A stretch of 64,000 nt of DNA from Rhizobiaceae bacterium (GTDB lineage Bacteria; Pseudomonadota; Alphaproteobacteria; Rhizobiales; Rhizobiaceae). Of the stretch, positions 32,448 through 40,943 are shown in pieces. Both the position numbers and the translations under genes were made by a program. Location of the stretch: NCBI GenBank assembly GCA_905339215.1, contig CAJPFN010000077.1, positions 1-64,000 on the forward strand, in the 5' to 3' direction. A model generated the notes under the pieces. It did no database searches, was not told the DNA's origin, and saw only the letters and a list, made by a program, of their open reading frames with translations. How positions within the stretch are numbered: the first letter of the stretch is position 1; the number at the start of each line of letters is the position of its first letter.

Positions 32448-33002
32448 ATGCGGCCTATCCTCACCCCCTTTCTGGCGTTGTACTGGACAACGGCTCTTGC
32501 CGTTCTGGCTTTGGTTGCCGCCGACGGCGGCGACGAGGGAGCGATGCAGGTCATGCGCATGATCGGACTCACCGCCGTCCACCTGCCGGCCGGTGCGTTC
32601 GCCGCAGCCGGGCTGGCATTCGGCCTGGCGCTGGGGGCCGCACTGTTCTTCTGGGCCCTCGTCCAAGGGGTGCTGGCCGACCGCGTCGATAGCGACGACA
32701 GCGAGGCCGTGCTGCGGCTCGCCTTCGGCTGCGCGATCGGGATGACATGCCTGCTGGTCGCCGCCGGAGCGTTCGGCGGCGCGGAAGGGGGCCTCATGTC
32801 GCCGATGGTTCTGCTGGCGGCGCTGGCTGCTTCCTATCTGGCCATCGCCGCCGAGCGGTGGATCGGGCGGGAGATCTCCGACGCGATCGAAGCATCCGCC
32901 GATGGCGGCGCACGGACGCTGGCGGTCGACGCGGCGCGTCACGCCGCACTGGCGCGCCTGTCCGGGCGCGACCCGGCGAAGCAATGGGAGGGGCCACAGT
33001 GA
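32448..33002 (+). CDS. Hypothetical multi-pass membrane protein
   Basis: 184 residues. Four membrane helices are predicted at about 4-24, 42-73, 88-108 and 118-134, followed by a cytoplasmic helical tail of about 50 residues ending in a basic segment ([18 protein letters not shown]). I do not recognise a family motif. It overlaps the next gene by 4 bases (GTGA) so the two are likely made together. It starts about 210 bases from the divergent AEC gene. Confidence 0.7.
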   Translation: MRPILTPFLALYWTTALAVLALVAADGGDEGAMQVMRMIGLTAVHLPAGAFAAAGLAFGLALGAALFFWALVQGVLADRVDSDDSEAVLRLAFGCAIGMTCLLVAAGAFGGAEGGLMSPMVLLAALAASYLAIAAERWIGREISDAIEASADGGARTLAVDAARHAALARLSGRDPAKQWEGPQ

Positions 33003-33463
33003 AATACGTCTTCGCCGTCTGGGCCACTCCGCTCGTCCTGTTCTGGGGCTGGTACTTCCTCTCGCTCAACGACATCCATTTCGGCTACATCATGCTGACC
33101 AGGCAGGCGCATGACCTGATCTTCCAACTGTACGGGCAGATGATCGGCATGGATCCGCAGGCGATCCCGATGCTGGTCGCGCAGGCCTGCATCTTCGACA
33201 CCGGCCTCATCGTGGCGATCTGGGCGTTCCGCCGCCGCCGCGAGATCCGGGCCTGGGCGGTCGAGATGCTTGTGCGCTATCAGCCTTCCCTAGCCGTCGC
33301 CGAGCCCGTGCAACCGGTCGAGCACGCCCTGGAGAATGAAGGCCGCCGCGGCGGAATCGATCCGCGTCTGGCGTTTCTTGCGCGAGACGTCCATTTCGAT
33401 GAGCGCCCGTTCGGCGGCTACCGTCGACAGCCGCTCGTCCCAGAAGGCGAACGGCAGCGCTGA
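32999..33463 (+). CDS. DUF6105-like small membrane protein with long antisense tail
   Basis: 154 residues from a GTG at 32999 overlapping the previous stop. The first 95 residues (start [22 protein letters not shown], then a [22 protein letters not shown] segment and a second helix ending [11 protein letters not shown]) resemble a two-helix rhizobial family I would place near DUF6105. The last roughly 58 residues (from about 33290) are read across the 3' third of ruvX on the opposite strand and look hydrophilic and unconserved. The family name is from memory and is tentative. Confidence 0.65.
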   Translation: MKYVFAVWATPLVLFWGWYFLSLNDIHFGYIMLTRQAHDLIFQLYGQMIGMDPQAIPMLVAQACIFDTGLIVAIWAFRRRREIRAWAVEMLVRYQPSLAVAEPVQPVEHALENEGRRGGIDPRLAFLARDVHFDERPFGGYRRQPLVPEGERQR

Positions 33464-33763
33464 CAGACGCTCGATGTTGCGCACGAAGGCGCGCGACGTC
33501 TGGGCGCGCGGGCCTTCCGACCCATCCATGTTGACCGGCAGGCCGATCACGCAGGCGCCGACCCTGTCCCGCTCGAACTGGGCCAGCAGCGCCTGCGCGT
33601 CGAGCGTGAACTTCCTGCGCAGGATCACCGGGCGCGGGTGGGCGAATGACAGGCCGGCGTCCGACACGGCGACGCCGATGGTCTTGTCACCGAGATCGAT
33701 GCCCGCCAGCGTCCTGCCGTCGCGCAGATAGCGGGCCAGTTCCTCGATCGGCACGGTCGGCAC
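33290..33763 (-). CDS. ruvX: YqgF/RuvX, pre-16S rRNA nuclease (putative Holliday junction resolvase)
   Basis: 157 residues from a GTG at 33763, supported by GGAG 5 bases upstream; no in-frame ATG lies near the conserved start. Motifs of the YqgF RNase H-like fold: [48 protein letters not shown] and [16 protein letters not shown]. The acidic residues of the active site (D in GIDLG, E in DERLST, D in RIDSAAA) are present. YqgF processes the 5' end of 16S rRNA. The gene is overlapped by 174 bases by the opposite-strand membrane protein gene. Confidence 0.92.
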   Translation of the reverse strand: MPTVPIEELARYLRDGRTLAGIDLGDKTIGVAVSDAGLSFAHPRPVILRRKFTLDAQALLAQFERDRVGACVIGLPVNMDGSEGPRAQTSRAFVRNIERLSALPFAFWDERLSTVAAERALIEMDVSRKKRQTRIDSAAAAFILQGVLDRLHGLGDG

Positions 33764-33867
33764 GTCGGCTCCATTCTCCTTGGCCCGGGTGTCTTTGAAC
33801 CGGGAGCTCTTTGACTCGGGCGTTCGCCGTTCTATCCTCGCAGACACGGGAAATCGAGGAGCACCCA

Positions 33868-34575
33868 ATGAAAGTGACCTGGTACGGCCATTCCGCATTC
33901 CGCATCGATTCGGGCGACGCGTCGATCCTGATCGACCCGTTCCTGGCCGGGAATCCATCCTGGAAGGGCGGATGGGAAGGGCCCGCCGACGGGATCACCC
34001 ATGTGCTGGTCACGCACGGCCACGACGATCACGTCGGCAGCGCCGCGGACATCGTGAAGAAGACCGGCGCTATGCTCGTCGCCAATTTCGAGATCTGCAT
34101 GTACCTCGTCGGCAAGGGCGTCGACCAGGGCAGGATCAACCCCGGAAATACGGGGGGTACAGTCGACTGCGGCGGCTTCACCACGACCTTCGTCCAGGCG
34201 CTGCACTCCTCCTCCGCGGGTGGCGACCGCGGCTCGAACACCTACCTCGGCAATCCGCTCGGGCTCGTGCTCCACTTTCCCGACGCGCCGACCGTGTACC
34301 ACATGGGCGACACCGACATCTTCTCGGACATGGCGCTGATCAACGAACTGCACGAACCGAAGATCGGCATGGTGCCGATCGGCGACCGCTTCACCATGGG
34401 CGGCGCGGTGGCGGCGCTTGCCTGCCGGCGTTTCTTCCGCTTCGACAAGGTCTTCCCGTGCCACTATGCATCCTTCGGCATGCTCGACCAGACGGCGCAG
34501 AAGTTCGTCGACGGCATGCAGGGGTCGAGCACCAAGGTGGTTCCGGCCAAGGTCGGCGCCGCGGTCGAAGTCTGA
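33868..34575 (+). CDS. UPF0173 metal-dependent hydrolase (metallo-beta-lactamase fold)
   Basis: 235 residues from the ATG at 33868 ([11 protein letters not shown]), preceded by GAGGAG. The metal site HGHDDHVG (HxHxDH) and a later GDTDIFSD and HYASFGM motif place it in the UPF0173 family, RNase Z-like in fold, with no known substrate. The frame is open to 33811 but the extra residues cross into the ruvX promoter. It is divergent from ruvX by about 100 bases, and the secreted-protein gene follows 21 bases later. Confidence 0.92.
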   Translation: MKVTWYGHSAFRIDSGDASILIDPFLAGNPSWKGGWEGPADGITHVLVTHGHDDHVGSAADIVKKTGAMLVANFEICMYLVGKGVDQGRINPGNTGGTVDCGGFTTTFVQALHSSSAGGDRGSNTYLGNPLGLVLHFPDAPTVYHMGDTDIFSDMALINELHEPKIGMVPIGDRFTMGGAVAALACRRFFRFDKVFPCHYASFGMLDQTAQKFVDGMQGSSTKVVPAKVGAAVEV

Positions 34576-34596
34576 GCGAAGGGGCAGGGGAGCGTC

Positions 34597-35013
34597 ATGT
34601 CAGCGCGGTCAAGGATCATTGTTGCAGCTCTCATGTCCGTGACGGCGTCCGCCGCAGCGGCCGAGGATTTCGTCAAGGGCGTCTATCTCCAGTCGGAGGA
34701 GCTTTGCGCCCAGGCGAAGAAGGAGACGATCCAGGCGGTCATCGAAGGCGGCAACGTCTTGCTCACGGCACGCGGCATCGAGGGTATCGAGTACAATTGC
34801 GAGTTCCTGCAGGTGACGAAGGCGAACCGCGCGCCGGCGTGGCTCGTCAACGCCATCTGCCAGGAACCAGGCTACGTGTTTCCCGACGTGCTGTCGGTCA
34901 CCCAGATGAGCCCGACGCAGATCGATGTCGTCTCGGTCGTCGGCGCGGGCGACGAGGCGACGCCTTCAAACACCGCGACCTACCAGTACTGCGAAGGCAT
35001 CGCCGCACCTTAG
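34597..35013 (+). CDS. Secreted protein of unknown function with four cysteines
   Basis: 138 residues. A signal peptide is clear: basic start, hydrophobic core IIVAALMSVTASAAA and a likely cleavage near AAA-EDF (about residue 22). The mature part has four cysteines (EELCAQ, YNCEFL, NAICQE, YQYCEG), an even number that would suit two disulfides in the periplasm. I recognise no family. Its TAG stop is formed by the first bases of the palindromic repeat at 35010-35282, so the true C-terminus may have been altered by insertion. Confidence 0.75.
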   Translation: MSARSRIIVAALMSVTASAAAAEDFVKGVYLQSEELCAQAKKETIQAVIEGGNVLLTARGIEGIEYNCEFLQVTKANRAPAWLVNAICQEPGYVFPDVLSVTQMSPTQIDVVSVVGAGDEATPSNTATYQYCEGIAAP

Positions 35014-35282
35014 AGCGTGTCGCGCCCAATCGGATCCATTCTGCCGGCGACGGTTCGGGCCGAGGTCGAGGGCTTCGGTGACGGCCGGGCTGGTGGCCCG
35101 GCCGAGGCGAAGGCCGACGGTTTTGGCCCGAACCGGCCCGGCCCTTCGGGTTTGCGTTTGGCGGGCGCCCACGGCGTCAGGCCGCTCGGCCGATGTCCCG
35201 CATCGACCGTCGCGACCTTCCTGGTGGATCGCCCGCCAAACGACAAACAGAATGAATCGGATTGGACGCGACACGCTCTAAA
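35010..35282. repeat. TAGAGC-ended palindromic repeat element, copy 2
   Basis: About 273 bp with long imperfect inverted ends: TTAGAGCGTGTCGCG at the left, its complement CGCGACACGCTCTAA at the right, with similarity continuing through CCAATC and CATTCTG. The interior shares TTCGGGCC, AGGTCGAG, AGGCCGACG, GGCCCGAA and GGCGGGCGCCC with copy 1 at 17124-17330, in the same order, but is about 65 bp longer. The 35014-35381 gap between genes otherwise holds only the 100-base leader of gatC. No protein is encoded. Confidence 0.75.
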
Positions 35283-35381
35283 AAGCGCGGCCACCGCTCC
35301 ATCCTCATCCGAGTTGCGCGCGGTCCGCCGCGCGGCTATAGGCCGGACATCGATCCAGCCCGGCCAGCCGGAGGTTTCCCC

Positions 35382-35669
35382 ATGTCCGTCGACATCGACA
35401 CCGTCAAGCGCGTCGCGCGCCTCGCCCGCATCGCCGTCGGCGCGGAGGATGCCGCGCGCATGACCGGCGAACTCAACGCCATCCTCGGCTTCGTCGAGCA
35501 GCTTGACGAGGTCGACATCTCCGGCGTCGAACCGATGACCTCGGTCATCCCGATGGCGATGAAGAAGCGGCAGGACGCCGTGACCGACGGCGACAAGGCC
35601 GCCGACATCGTCGCCAACGCGCCGGCCACCGACGAGAACTTCTTTCTCGTGCCGAAGGTGGTGGAGTAG
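35382..35669 (+). CDS. gatC: Glutamyl-tRNA(Gln)/aspartyl-tRNA(Asn) amidotransferase subunit C
   Basis: 95 residues from the ATG at 35382 ([17 protein letters not shown]). The pattern [10 protein letters not shown] near the start, [26 protein letters not shown] and a C-terminal [10 protein letters not shown] are diagnostic of GatC, the small stabilising subunit of the GatCAB complex that converts misacylated Glu-tRNAGln to Gln-tRNAGln. Its partner gatA follows after one GNAT gene; gatB is not in the window. Confidence 0.95.
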   Translation: MSVDIDTVKRVARLARIAVGAEDAARMTGELNAILGFVEQLDEVDISGVEPMTSVIPMAMKKRQDAVTDGDKAADIVANAPATDENFFLVPKVVE

Positions 35670-35674
35670 GGCCT

Positions 35675-36145
35675 ATGGCGATCTCGATTGCCGTCGAAAC
35701 GCCGCTGCAGGACGACGTGCGCGCGCTGGTGGCGGATCTCAATGCCTATCTGATCCCGCTGACGCCGCGGGAATACCAGTTCCAGCTGACGGTCGAGCAG
35801 ATGGCGGAGCCGTCCGTCACGCTGTTCGTGTCGCGCGACGGTGAGGGGCGGGCCGTTGGCATGGGCGCTCTGAAGGACCATGGCGGCGGGCTCGGCGAGG
35901 TCAAGCGCATGTACACCTTGCCGGAGGTGCGCGGTCAGAGGGTCGGCGCCATGCTGCTCCAGCGCATAGAGATGCTGGCGCAGGCGAAAGGCATCTCGCG
36001 CCTGGTGCTCGAGACCGGCGAAGCACCGGGTTTCGAGCCGGCCTACCGTGTCTACGAGCGTGGCGGATTCGCGCGCTGCGACGCGGTACTCGACTATCCA
36101 GATTCAGGCTTTTCAAGATTTTACGAGAAGAAGCTCGACCGATGA
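35675..36145 (+). CDS. GNAT family N-acetyltransferase between gatC and gatA
   Basis: 156 residues, 5 bases after gatC and overlapping gatA by 4 bases (ATGA). The acetyl-CoA binding region is seen as [24 protein letters not shown] (R/QxxGxG/A variant RGQRVGA) and the C-terminal [14 protein letters not shown] is the usual last element. Position inside a translation operon makes cotranscription with gatCA nearly certain, but no role in amidotransfer is known. It resembles PhnO/YjgM-type small GNATs. Confidence 0.85.
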   Translation: MAISIAVETPLQDDVRALVADLNAYLIPLTPREYQFQLTVEQMAEPSVTLFVSRDGEGRAVGMGALKDHGGGLGEVKRMYTLPEVRGQRVGAMLLQRIEMLAQAKGISRLVLETGEAPGFEPAYRVYERGGFARCDAVLDYPDSGFSRFYEKKLDR

Positions 36146-37707
36146 CCGAACTGATCCGCCTGACGATCGCCGAAGCCCGGGAAAAGCTGCGTGCCGGGGA
36201 ATTCACCGCCGTCGAGCTGACCAACGCCTATCTTGCCGCGATCGACCGCGCCAATCCGGCGCTCAACGCCTATGTGGCGGTTACCCACGACAAGGCGCGG
36301 GCGATGGCGAGTGCTTCGGACGAACGGATCGCCGCTGGCAATGGCGGCGCGCTCGAAGGAATCCCGCTCGGCATCAAGGACCTTTTCGCTACGGAAGGTG
36401 TCCATACCCAGGCCTGCAGCCACGTACTCGACGGTTTCAAGCCGCGCTACGAATCGACCGTCAGCGCCAATTTGTGGGCCGACGGCGCGGTGATGCTTGG
36501 CAAGCTCAACATGGACGAGTTCGCAATGGGCTCGTCCAACGAGACGTCCTATTACGGCCCGGTCGTCAATCCGTGGCGCCGGTCGCGCCAAACGGTTTCG
36601 GTGATGCCCGCAACGCACATGGGCGACGGCGGCTTCGTGCAGGCCGGCGGCGCCACCGCCTCGCGCACGCTCGACAACGCCCAGCTCGTTCCCGGCGGGT
36701 CGTCCGGCGGGTCGGCGGCTGCGGTGTCGGCATTCCTGTGCGCCGGCGCGACGGCGACCGACACGGGCGGATCGATCCGGCAGCCCGCGGCGTTCACCGG
36801 CACGGTCGGCATCAAGCCGACTTACGGCCGCTGCTCGCGCTGGGGCATCGTCGCCTTCGCCTCGTCGCTCGACCAGGCCGGGCCGATCGCCCGTGACGTG
36901 CGCGACGCGGCGATCCTGCTGAAATCGATGGCATCGGTCGACGCGAAGGACACGACCTCAGTCGACAGGCCCGTCCCGGACTACGAGGCCGCGCTCGGCC
37001 GCTCGGTGAAGGGCATGAAGGTCGGCATCCCGAAGGAATACCGCGTCGACGGCATGCCAGCCGAGATCGAGGCGCTCTGGCAGAAGGGCATCGCCTGGCT
37101 GAAGGACGCAGGAGCCGAGATCGTCGACATCTCGCTGCCGCATACGAAATATGCGCTGCCGGCCTACTACATCGTCGCGCCGGCGGAAGCCTCGTCCAAC
37201 CTCGCCCGCTACGACGGCGTGCGCTACGGCCTGCGCGTGCCGGGCAAGGACATCGTGGAGATGTACGAGAATACGCGCGCCGCCGGCTTCGGCCGCGAGG
37301 TCAAGCGGCGCATCATGATCGGCACCTACGTGCTCTCTGCCGGCTACTACGACGCCTACTACCTGCGCGCGCAAAAGGTGCGGACGCTGATCAAGCGCGA
37401 CTTCGAGATCGCTTTCGAGGCGGGCATCGACGTCATCCTGACGCCGGCGACGCCTTCCGCCGCCTTCGGCCTCGCCGACGAGGACATGAAGGCCGATCCG
37501 GTGAAGATGTACCTGAACGACGTCTTCACGGTCACCGTGAACATGGCCGGGCTGCCGGGCATCGCGGTCCCGGCGGGGCTTGATTCCAGCGGCCTGCCGC
37601 TCGGCCTGCAACTGATCGGCCGGCCATTCGACGAGGAAACGCTGTTCCAGACCGCGCACGTCATCGAGCAGGCGGCCGGACGCTTCCAGCCCGAACCCTG
37701 GTGGTGA
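36142..37707 (+). CDS. gatA: Glutamyl-tRNA(Gln)/aspartyl-tRNA(Asn) amidotransferase subunit A
   Basis: 521 residues, about 25-30 longer than a typical GatA. The amidase signature is intact: catalytic Lys in GIKDLF (K79), the glycine/serine-rich loop [14 protein letters not shown] and the nucleophile region [15 protein letters not shown]. It hydrolyses glutamine and delivers ammonia to the GatB site. The extra length is an insertion at about residues 148-180 (36583-36681) between NPWRR and LVPGG, just before the catalytic loop. It is coupled to the upstream GNAT by an ATGA overlap. Confidence 0.95.
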   Translation: MTELIRLTIAEAREKLRAGEFTAVELTNAYLAAIDRANPALNAYVAVTHDKARAMASASDERIAAGNGGALEGIPLGIKDLFATEGVHTQACSHVLDGFKPRYESTVSANLWADGAVMLGKLNMDEFAMGSSNETSYYGPVVNPWRRSRQTVSVMPATHMGDGGFVQAGGATASRTLDNAQLVPGGSSGGSAAAVSAFLCAGATATDTGGSIRQPAAFTGTVGIKPTYGRCSRWGIVAFASSLDQAGPIARDVRDAAILLKSMASVDAKDTTSVDRPVPDYEAALGRSVKGMKVGIPKEYRVDGMPAEIEALWQKGIAWLKDAGAEIVDISLPHTKYALPAYYIVAPAEASSNLARYDGVRYGLRVPGKDIVEMYENTRAAGFGREVKRRIMIGTYVLSAGYYDAYYLRAQKVRTLIKRDFEIAFEAGIDVILTPATPSAAFGLADEDMKADPVKMYLNDVFTVTVNMAGLPGIAVPAGLDSSGLPLGLQLIGRPFDEETLFQTAHVIEQAAGRFQPEPWW

Positions 37708-37710
37708 AAG

Positions 37711-38367
37711 GTGAGCGGCGGAACGGATCGCGAGCCACCCGGCCCCGAAGCGTTCCGCCTGCACCAATCCGGGTCGAATCCCCGGCCGAGCCGAATCGGC
37801 ATTCTTGAAACCGGGGACGGGCTCGGCATCTACAATCCTTCGCGACGGTCCTGGCCGCTGGTCATCTTCCTGGCGGCATGGCTGTCGGGCTGGTCGGCCG
37901 GAGAGTATTTCGCCGTAACGCAGATCGTCGGCGCGCCGCCGCCCGTCGTCGCATTCCTTGCGGTCTGGCTGTCGCTGTGGACGGTGGCCGGGATCGGCGT
38001 CGCGGCGGTTGTCCTGTGGCAGCTCGGCGGCGCCGAACTCCTGTTTCTGACGAGCGGCTCACTGGTCCGCGAATTGCGCTTCTTTGGCCTGGCGCGACGC
38101 ACGGTCGTGCCCCTCAACGAGGTCGGGGACTTTGGACTTTCACAAGAGGGATCGGCGAACGCCGCCCTGCGGCCCGGAAAGATCCGCTTCAGCGTGTCGG
38201 GGAAGCCGGCGCGCTTCGGCATCGGGCTGAGTGACGACGAGGCAAAGGCCGCATTGACGGCGGTGGAGGACTACCTGACGCGCCGGCTGCCGGGCGGCGG
38301 GGGTGGCGCGCAGACGCCGCATGCCGGGAAGCCGATAGCGAGGACGAAAGCCTCACGAAGGCGATAG
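37711..38367 (+). CDS. Hypothetical membrane protein with PH-like domain
   Basis: 218 residues from a GTG at 37711, three bases after the gatA stop. A hydrophilic N-terminus of about 48 residues is followed by two helices (about 50-70 and 78-103) and then a beta-rich domain (LLFLTSGSLVRELRFFGLARRTVVPLNEV and later strands) that resembles small bacterial PH-like domains of membrane proteins. It ends in a Lys/Arg-rich tail. The domain guess is by pattern only; function unknown. Confidence 0.65.
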   Translation: MSGGTDREPPGPEAFRLHQSGSNPRPSRIGILETGDGLGIYNPSRRSWPLVIFLAAWLSGWSAGEYFAVTQIVGAPPPVVAFLAVWLSLWTVAGIGVAAVVLWQLGGAELLFLTSGSLVRELRFFGLARRTVVPLNEVGDFGLSQEGSANAALRPGKIRFSVSGKPARFGIGLSDDEAKAALTAVEDYLTRRLPGGGGGAQTPHAGKPIARTKASRRR

Positions 38368-38477
38368 CCTGTAGAGAGGCTGGCCAGCCATCAGGAAAGG
38401 ACCCCTGCTCATCAATCGCGGACGGCCTTCCCGGGGGCGGCGGTGCGGCGGCCGGGACGGAGCGCGCGAGGACAAAC

Positions 38478-39275
38478 ATGTTCTTTTATCTGTCGAAGGC
38501 CTTCTGGTTTTTCATCCAGCCACTCAACCTCGCGATCTTCCTGCTTCTTGCAGGAGCGGCGTTCCGGGCCTTGAGGTTGAAGCGCACGGGAGGCGCAGTC
38601 GCGGCCGTTGCGGTCCTCCTGCTGGTCTTGTGTGCGTGGACATCGCTCGGCGCGCTGATGCTCAACCCGCTCGAGGAGCGCTTTGCGCGGCCTGCGCAGA
38701 TGCCCGCGCACGTCGAGGGCGTGGTCGTGCTCGGAGGCGGCTTCGAGGGCGCGATCAATCTCGTGCGCGGCGGCTACGACCTGAACAGCGGCGGCGACCG
38801 CTTCGTCGAGGCCGCCGTCCTGGCGCGGCGCTTCCCCGATGCCCGCGTGCTGGTCTCGGGCGGCACCGGCACGATCATCCTGGAGGGAGAAGGGGATGCC
38901 GACACGGCGCCGCGGCTGCTTGTGGCGCTCGGCGTGGACCCAAGCCGGCTGATCCTGGAGAATCGTTCGCGCAACACATTCGAAAACGCGCAGTTCTCGC
39001 GGGAGATGGCCGATCCGAAACCCGGCGAAACCTGGCTCCTGGTGACGTCCGCGTTCCACATGCCCCGGTCCGTCGGGCTGTTCCGCAAGGCCGGATTCGA
39101 CGTGGTTCCCTGGCCGGTCGACTACCGCACTTCGGGAGCGGAAGGCATCGGCCTCTTCCGCGACAATCCGGCCGACTCGCTACAAACCGCGACGATGGCC
39201 ATCAGGGAGTGGATCGGCCTTGTCGCCTACCGCGCGGCGGGGCGCATCGATCAGATCCTGCCCGGGCCGGACTGA
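38478..39275 (+). CDS. YdcF/ElyC-type DUF218 protein
   Basis: 265 residues. Two N-terminal membrane helices (about 5-29 and 39-62) precede the DUF218 domain with EGVVVLGGG, RVLVSGGTG, NTFENAQFS and TSAFHMPRS motifs. ElyC of E. coli, of this architecture, affects lipid-carrier-dependent envelope assembly (peptidoglycan or enterobacterial common antigen). The role here is likely in the envelope but not defined. It is 110 bases downstream of the PH-like membrane protein gene. Confidence 0.87.
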   Translation: MFFYLSKAFWFFIQPLNLAIFLLLAGAAFRALRLKRTGGAVAAVAVLLLVLCAWTSLGALMLNPLEERFARPAQMPAHVEGVVVLGGGFEGAINLVRGGYDLNSGGDRFVEAAVLARRFPDARVLVSGGTGTIILEGEGDADTAPRLLVALGVDPSRLILENRSRNTFENAQFSREMADPKPGETWLLVTSAFHMPRSVGLFRKAGFDVVPWPVDYRTSGAEGIGLFRDNPADSLQTATMAIREWIGLVAYRAAGRIDQILPGPD

Positions 39276-39313
39276 GCCGACGCCTGCGCCCGGACGCGGG
39301 GCGCCGGGCGGCG

Positions 39314-39898
39314 CTAGAACCTCTCGCGCTCGCGAAAGCGCCGGACCTTGTCCCTCGTGCCGCAGTCGTCCATCGAGCACCACCGGCGCGACAGGTTCTT
39401 GCTGGCGTCGAAGAAGAACCACAGGCAGTCGTGGTCGGGGCAGCGCTTGATGCGACGTAGGTCGCCGGTCAGGAGGTCTTCGGCGTCGCGCACGACGGCA
39501 TGGCGGAGCCGATCGATGGCGGCCGGCGCCGCGTCTGCCAGAACGAAGCCGCGCTCGGTCGGGACCAGTCGCTCGGCGGCGCGGGCGTCGGCCAGTTCGG
39601 CGTTGAGGACGTCGAGGTCGCCGGTCGCCGCGCGGTGCCCGTCCGCCACCGCGTCGAAGATCCGCGCAAGCGCGGCACGCAGCGCGAGCAGGCGCGCCAG
39701 AACGTCCGCGGCCGGTGCGCGATCGGTGGCGATACCGCCACGCTGGGCCCAAGCGAGGAAATCGTCAGGGGTTTCCGCTCGATCCCAGTCCGCCTCCAGC
39801 CGTGTGCGCGGCAGGGTGTTGCAGAAGTCGAGGCATATCCGGCCTGCCACGAACTCGTGCTTCGGCAGGTGCCGTTTCAACCGGTCGCTTGTCGGCAT
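39314..39898 (-). CDS. CGNR zinc-finger / ABATE-domain transcriptional regulator
   Basis: 194 residues from the ATG at 39898 (MPTSDRLKRHLPK). The N-terminal ABATE-like domain (FVAGRICLDFCNTL) is followed by a C-terminal zinc-finger-like segment CPDHDCLWFFFDASKNLSRRWCS and CGTRDKVRRFRERE, the CGNR motif variant, which ends the protein. Members are probable transcription factors. It is transcribed divergently from the broken DMT transporter 96 bases away and so probably regulated it. Further in-frame residues upstream lie across the shared promoter. Confidence 0.85.
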   Translation of the reverse strand: MPTSDRLKRHLPKHEFVAGRICLDFCNTLPRTRLEADWDRAETPDDFLAWAQRGGIATDRAPAADVLARLLALRAALARIFDAVADGHRAATGDLDVLNAELADARAAERLVPTERGFVLADAAPAAIDRLRHAVVRDAEDLLTGDLRRIKRCPDHDCLWFFFDASKNLSRRWCSMDDCGTRDKVRRFRERERF

Positions 39899-39994
39899 AG
39901 TCGTCCACCAAACTGCTGCAACCAACATAATTGATTTGACTGGTTACACCAAGGGGCGATACGGAAATCTGGTAAAAGAGAGATAGGTGGTTAC
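39899..39994. promoter_or_regulatory. Divergent promoter region between CGNR regulator and DMT gene
   Basis: This AT-richer 96-base gap contains on the minus strand TTGGTG and TATGTT spaced by 17 bases, a plausible regulator promoter, and on the plus strand a TTGACT with a weak -10. A TGGTTACA motif is present twice (near 39950 and 39987) and AACCA/TGGTT arms flank the middle. These could be operator sites for the regulator. All are pattern inferences. Confidence 0.35.
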
Positions 39995-40885
39995 ATGGCC
40001 GAGGGAACCTCGATGGAGGCGGTCGGAACCCGCCCCGCCGGCGGAGAAGCCGGCGCCCTTCGCGCCGCCGTCGCCGGCGTATTCTTCTCCGGATTTGGGC
40101 CGCTGATGGTTCGCAACTCGCCGGTCGACGCTGCGGCGACGGCTTTCTGGCGGATCCTGTTTGCCTTGCCCGTAGCGATGTGGCTGGCGCGTTACGAGAC
40201 GCCGATGCCGGCCAGGGCCAAGTTCCTCGCAATGGGCGCGGGTTTCCTGATCGCCGGTGACCTGGTGCTGTGGAACCGGGCCGTCGTCTCCACCACCATC
40301 CTCGAGGCAACGCTGCTCGGTACGATCTATCCGCTACCGGTGGCGTTAGGAGCCTGGTTAATCTGGGGCTAGAAGGTCTCTCGCCGGGTGGCAATCGGCG
40401 GCCTGATGGCTTTCGTCGGCCTGGTGCTGATGACGGCCGGCCCGTCGGCCGGACGGTCCAGCGTCGAAGGCAATCTTCATGCGGTTGCGGCTGCGATGTT
40501 CTATGCGGGCTGCCTGCTCATCAGCGGGCGTCTGTGCCAAGTCTATCCATCGATTGCGGTGACGGCGTGGATGTTCGTCGGTGCGGCGCTGAGCACGCTG
40601 CCTATGGCCGTGTTCGAGTCGCGCTTCCTGCCGCTCGACGGCTACGCCTGGGCTTACATGGCGGCCTATGGCGCCCTGACCCTCGTTGCCTACCTGCTGA
40701 TCAACCGCGGCCTGGGCAAGCTGCCGACCGCGCTGGTCGCGGTGCTGGGCTACGGCCAGCCGGTGATCGCGACAGCCCTGGCCGTGCCGCTGCTGGGCGA
40801 GGTGCCCGGCCTCGCCGATCTTATCGGCGCGGCCGTCGTCGTCGCCGGCCTACTCCTGGCGACGCGGCCGGCCGATACCCCGTGA
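39995..40885 (+). pseudogene. DMT (EamA) transporter interrupted by an amber codon
   Basis: Two open segments lie in the same frame: 39995-40372 (125 residues) and from 40373 to 40885. They are separated by one TAG at 40370-40372. Reading through it gives a 296-residue protein with about ten helices and two EamA repeats. The stop falls at the position (LIWG-stop-KVSRR) where DMT proteins usually carry Glu (GEK), so a single GAG-to-TAG change explains it. The break lies before the last helix of repeat 1, so neither half is a complete EamA unit. The rest of the sequence is intact, suggesting a recent mutation or a sequencing error. Confidence 0.85.
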
Positions 40886-40943
40886 ACGGGATTTCGCAGT
40901 ACAGTCGGCTTTATCGGGCTGCGCGTGTGTGGTCGGGATTCGG

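Noticed and set aside
40370-40372. Pyrrolysine or other recoding at the amber codon
   Set aside because: The site is normally Glu in this family, no recoding element is visible, and alphaproteobacteria are not known to use pyrrolysine generally.
39995-40885. Two separate half-size DMT proteins instead of one broken gene
   Set aside because: Both halves are in one frame, the stop lies inside an EamA repeat before its last helix, and the second half has no good ribosome binding site before its GTG.
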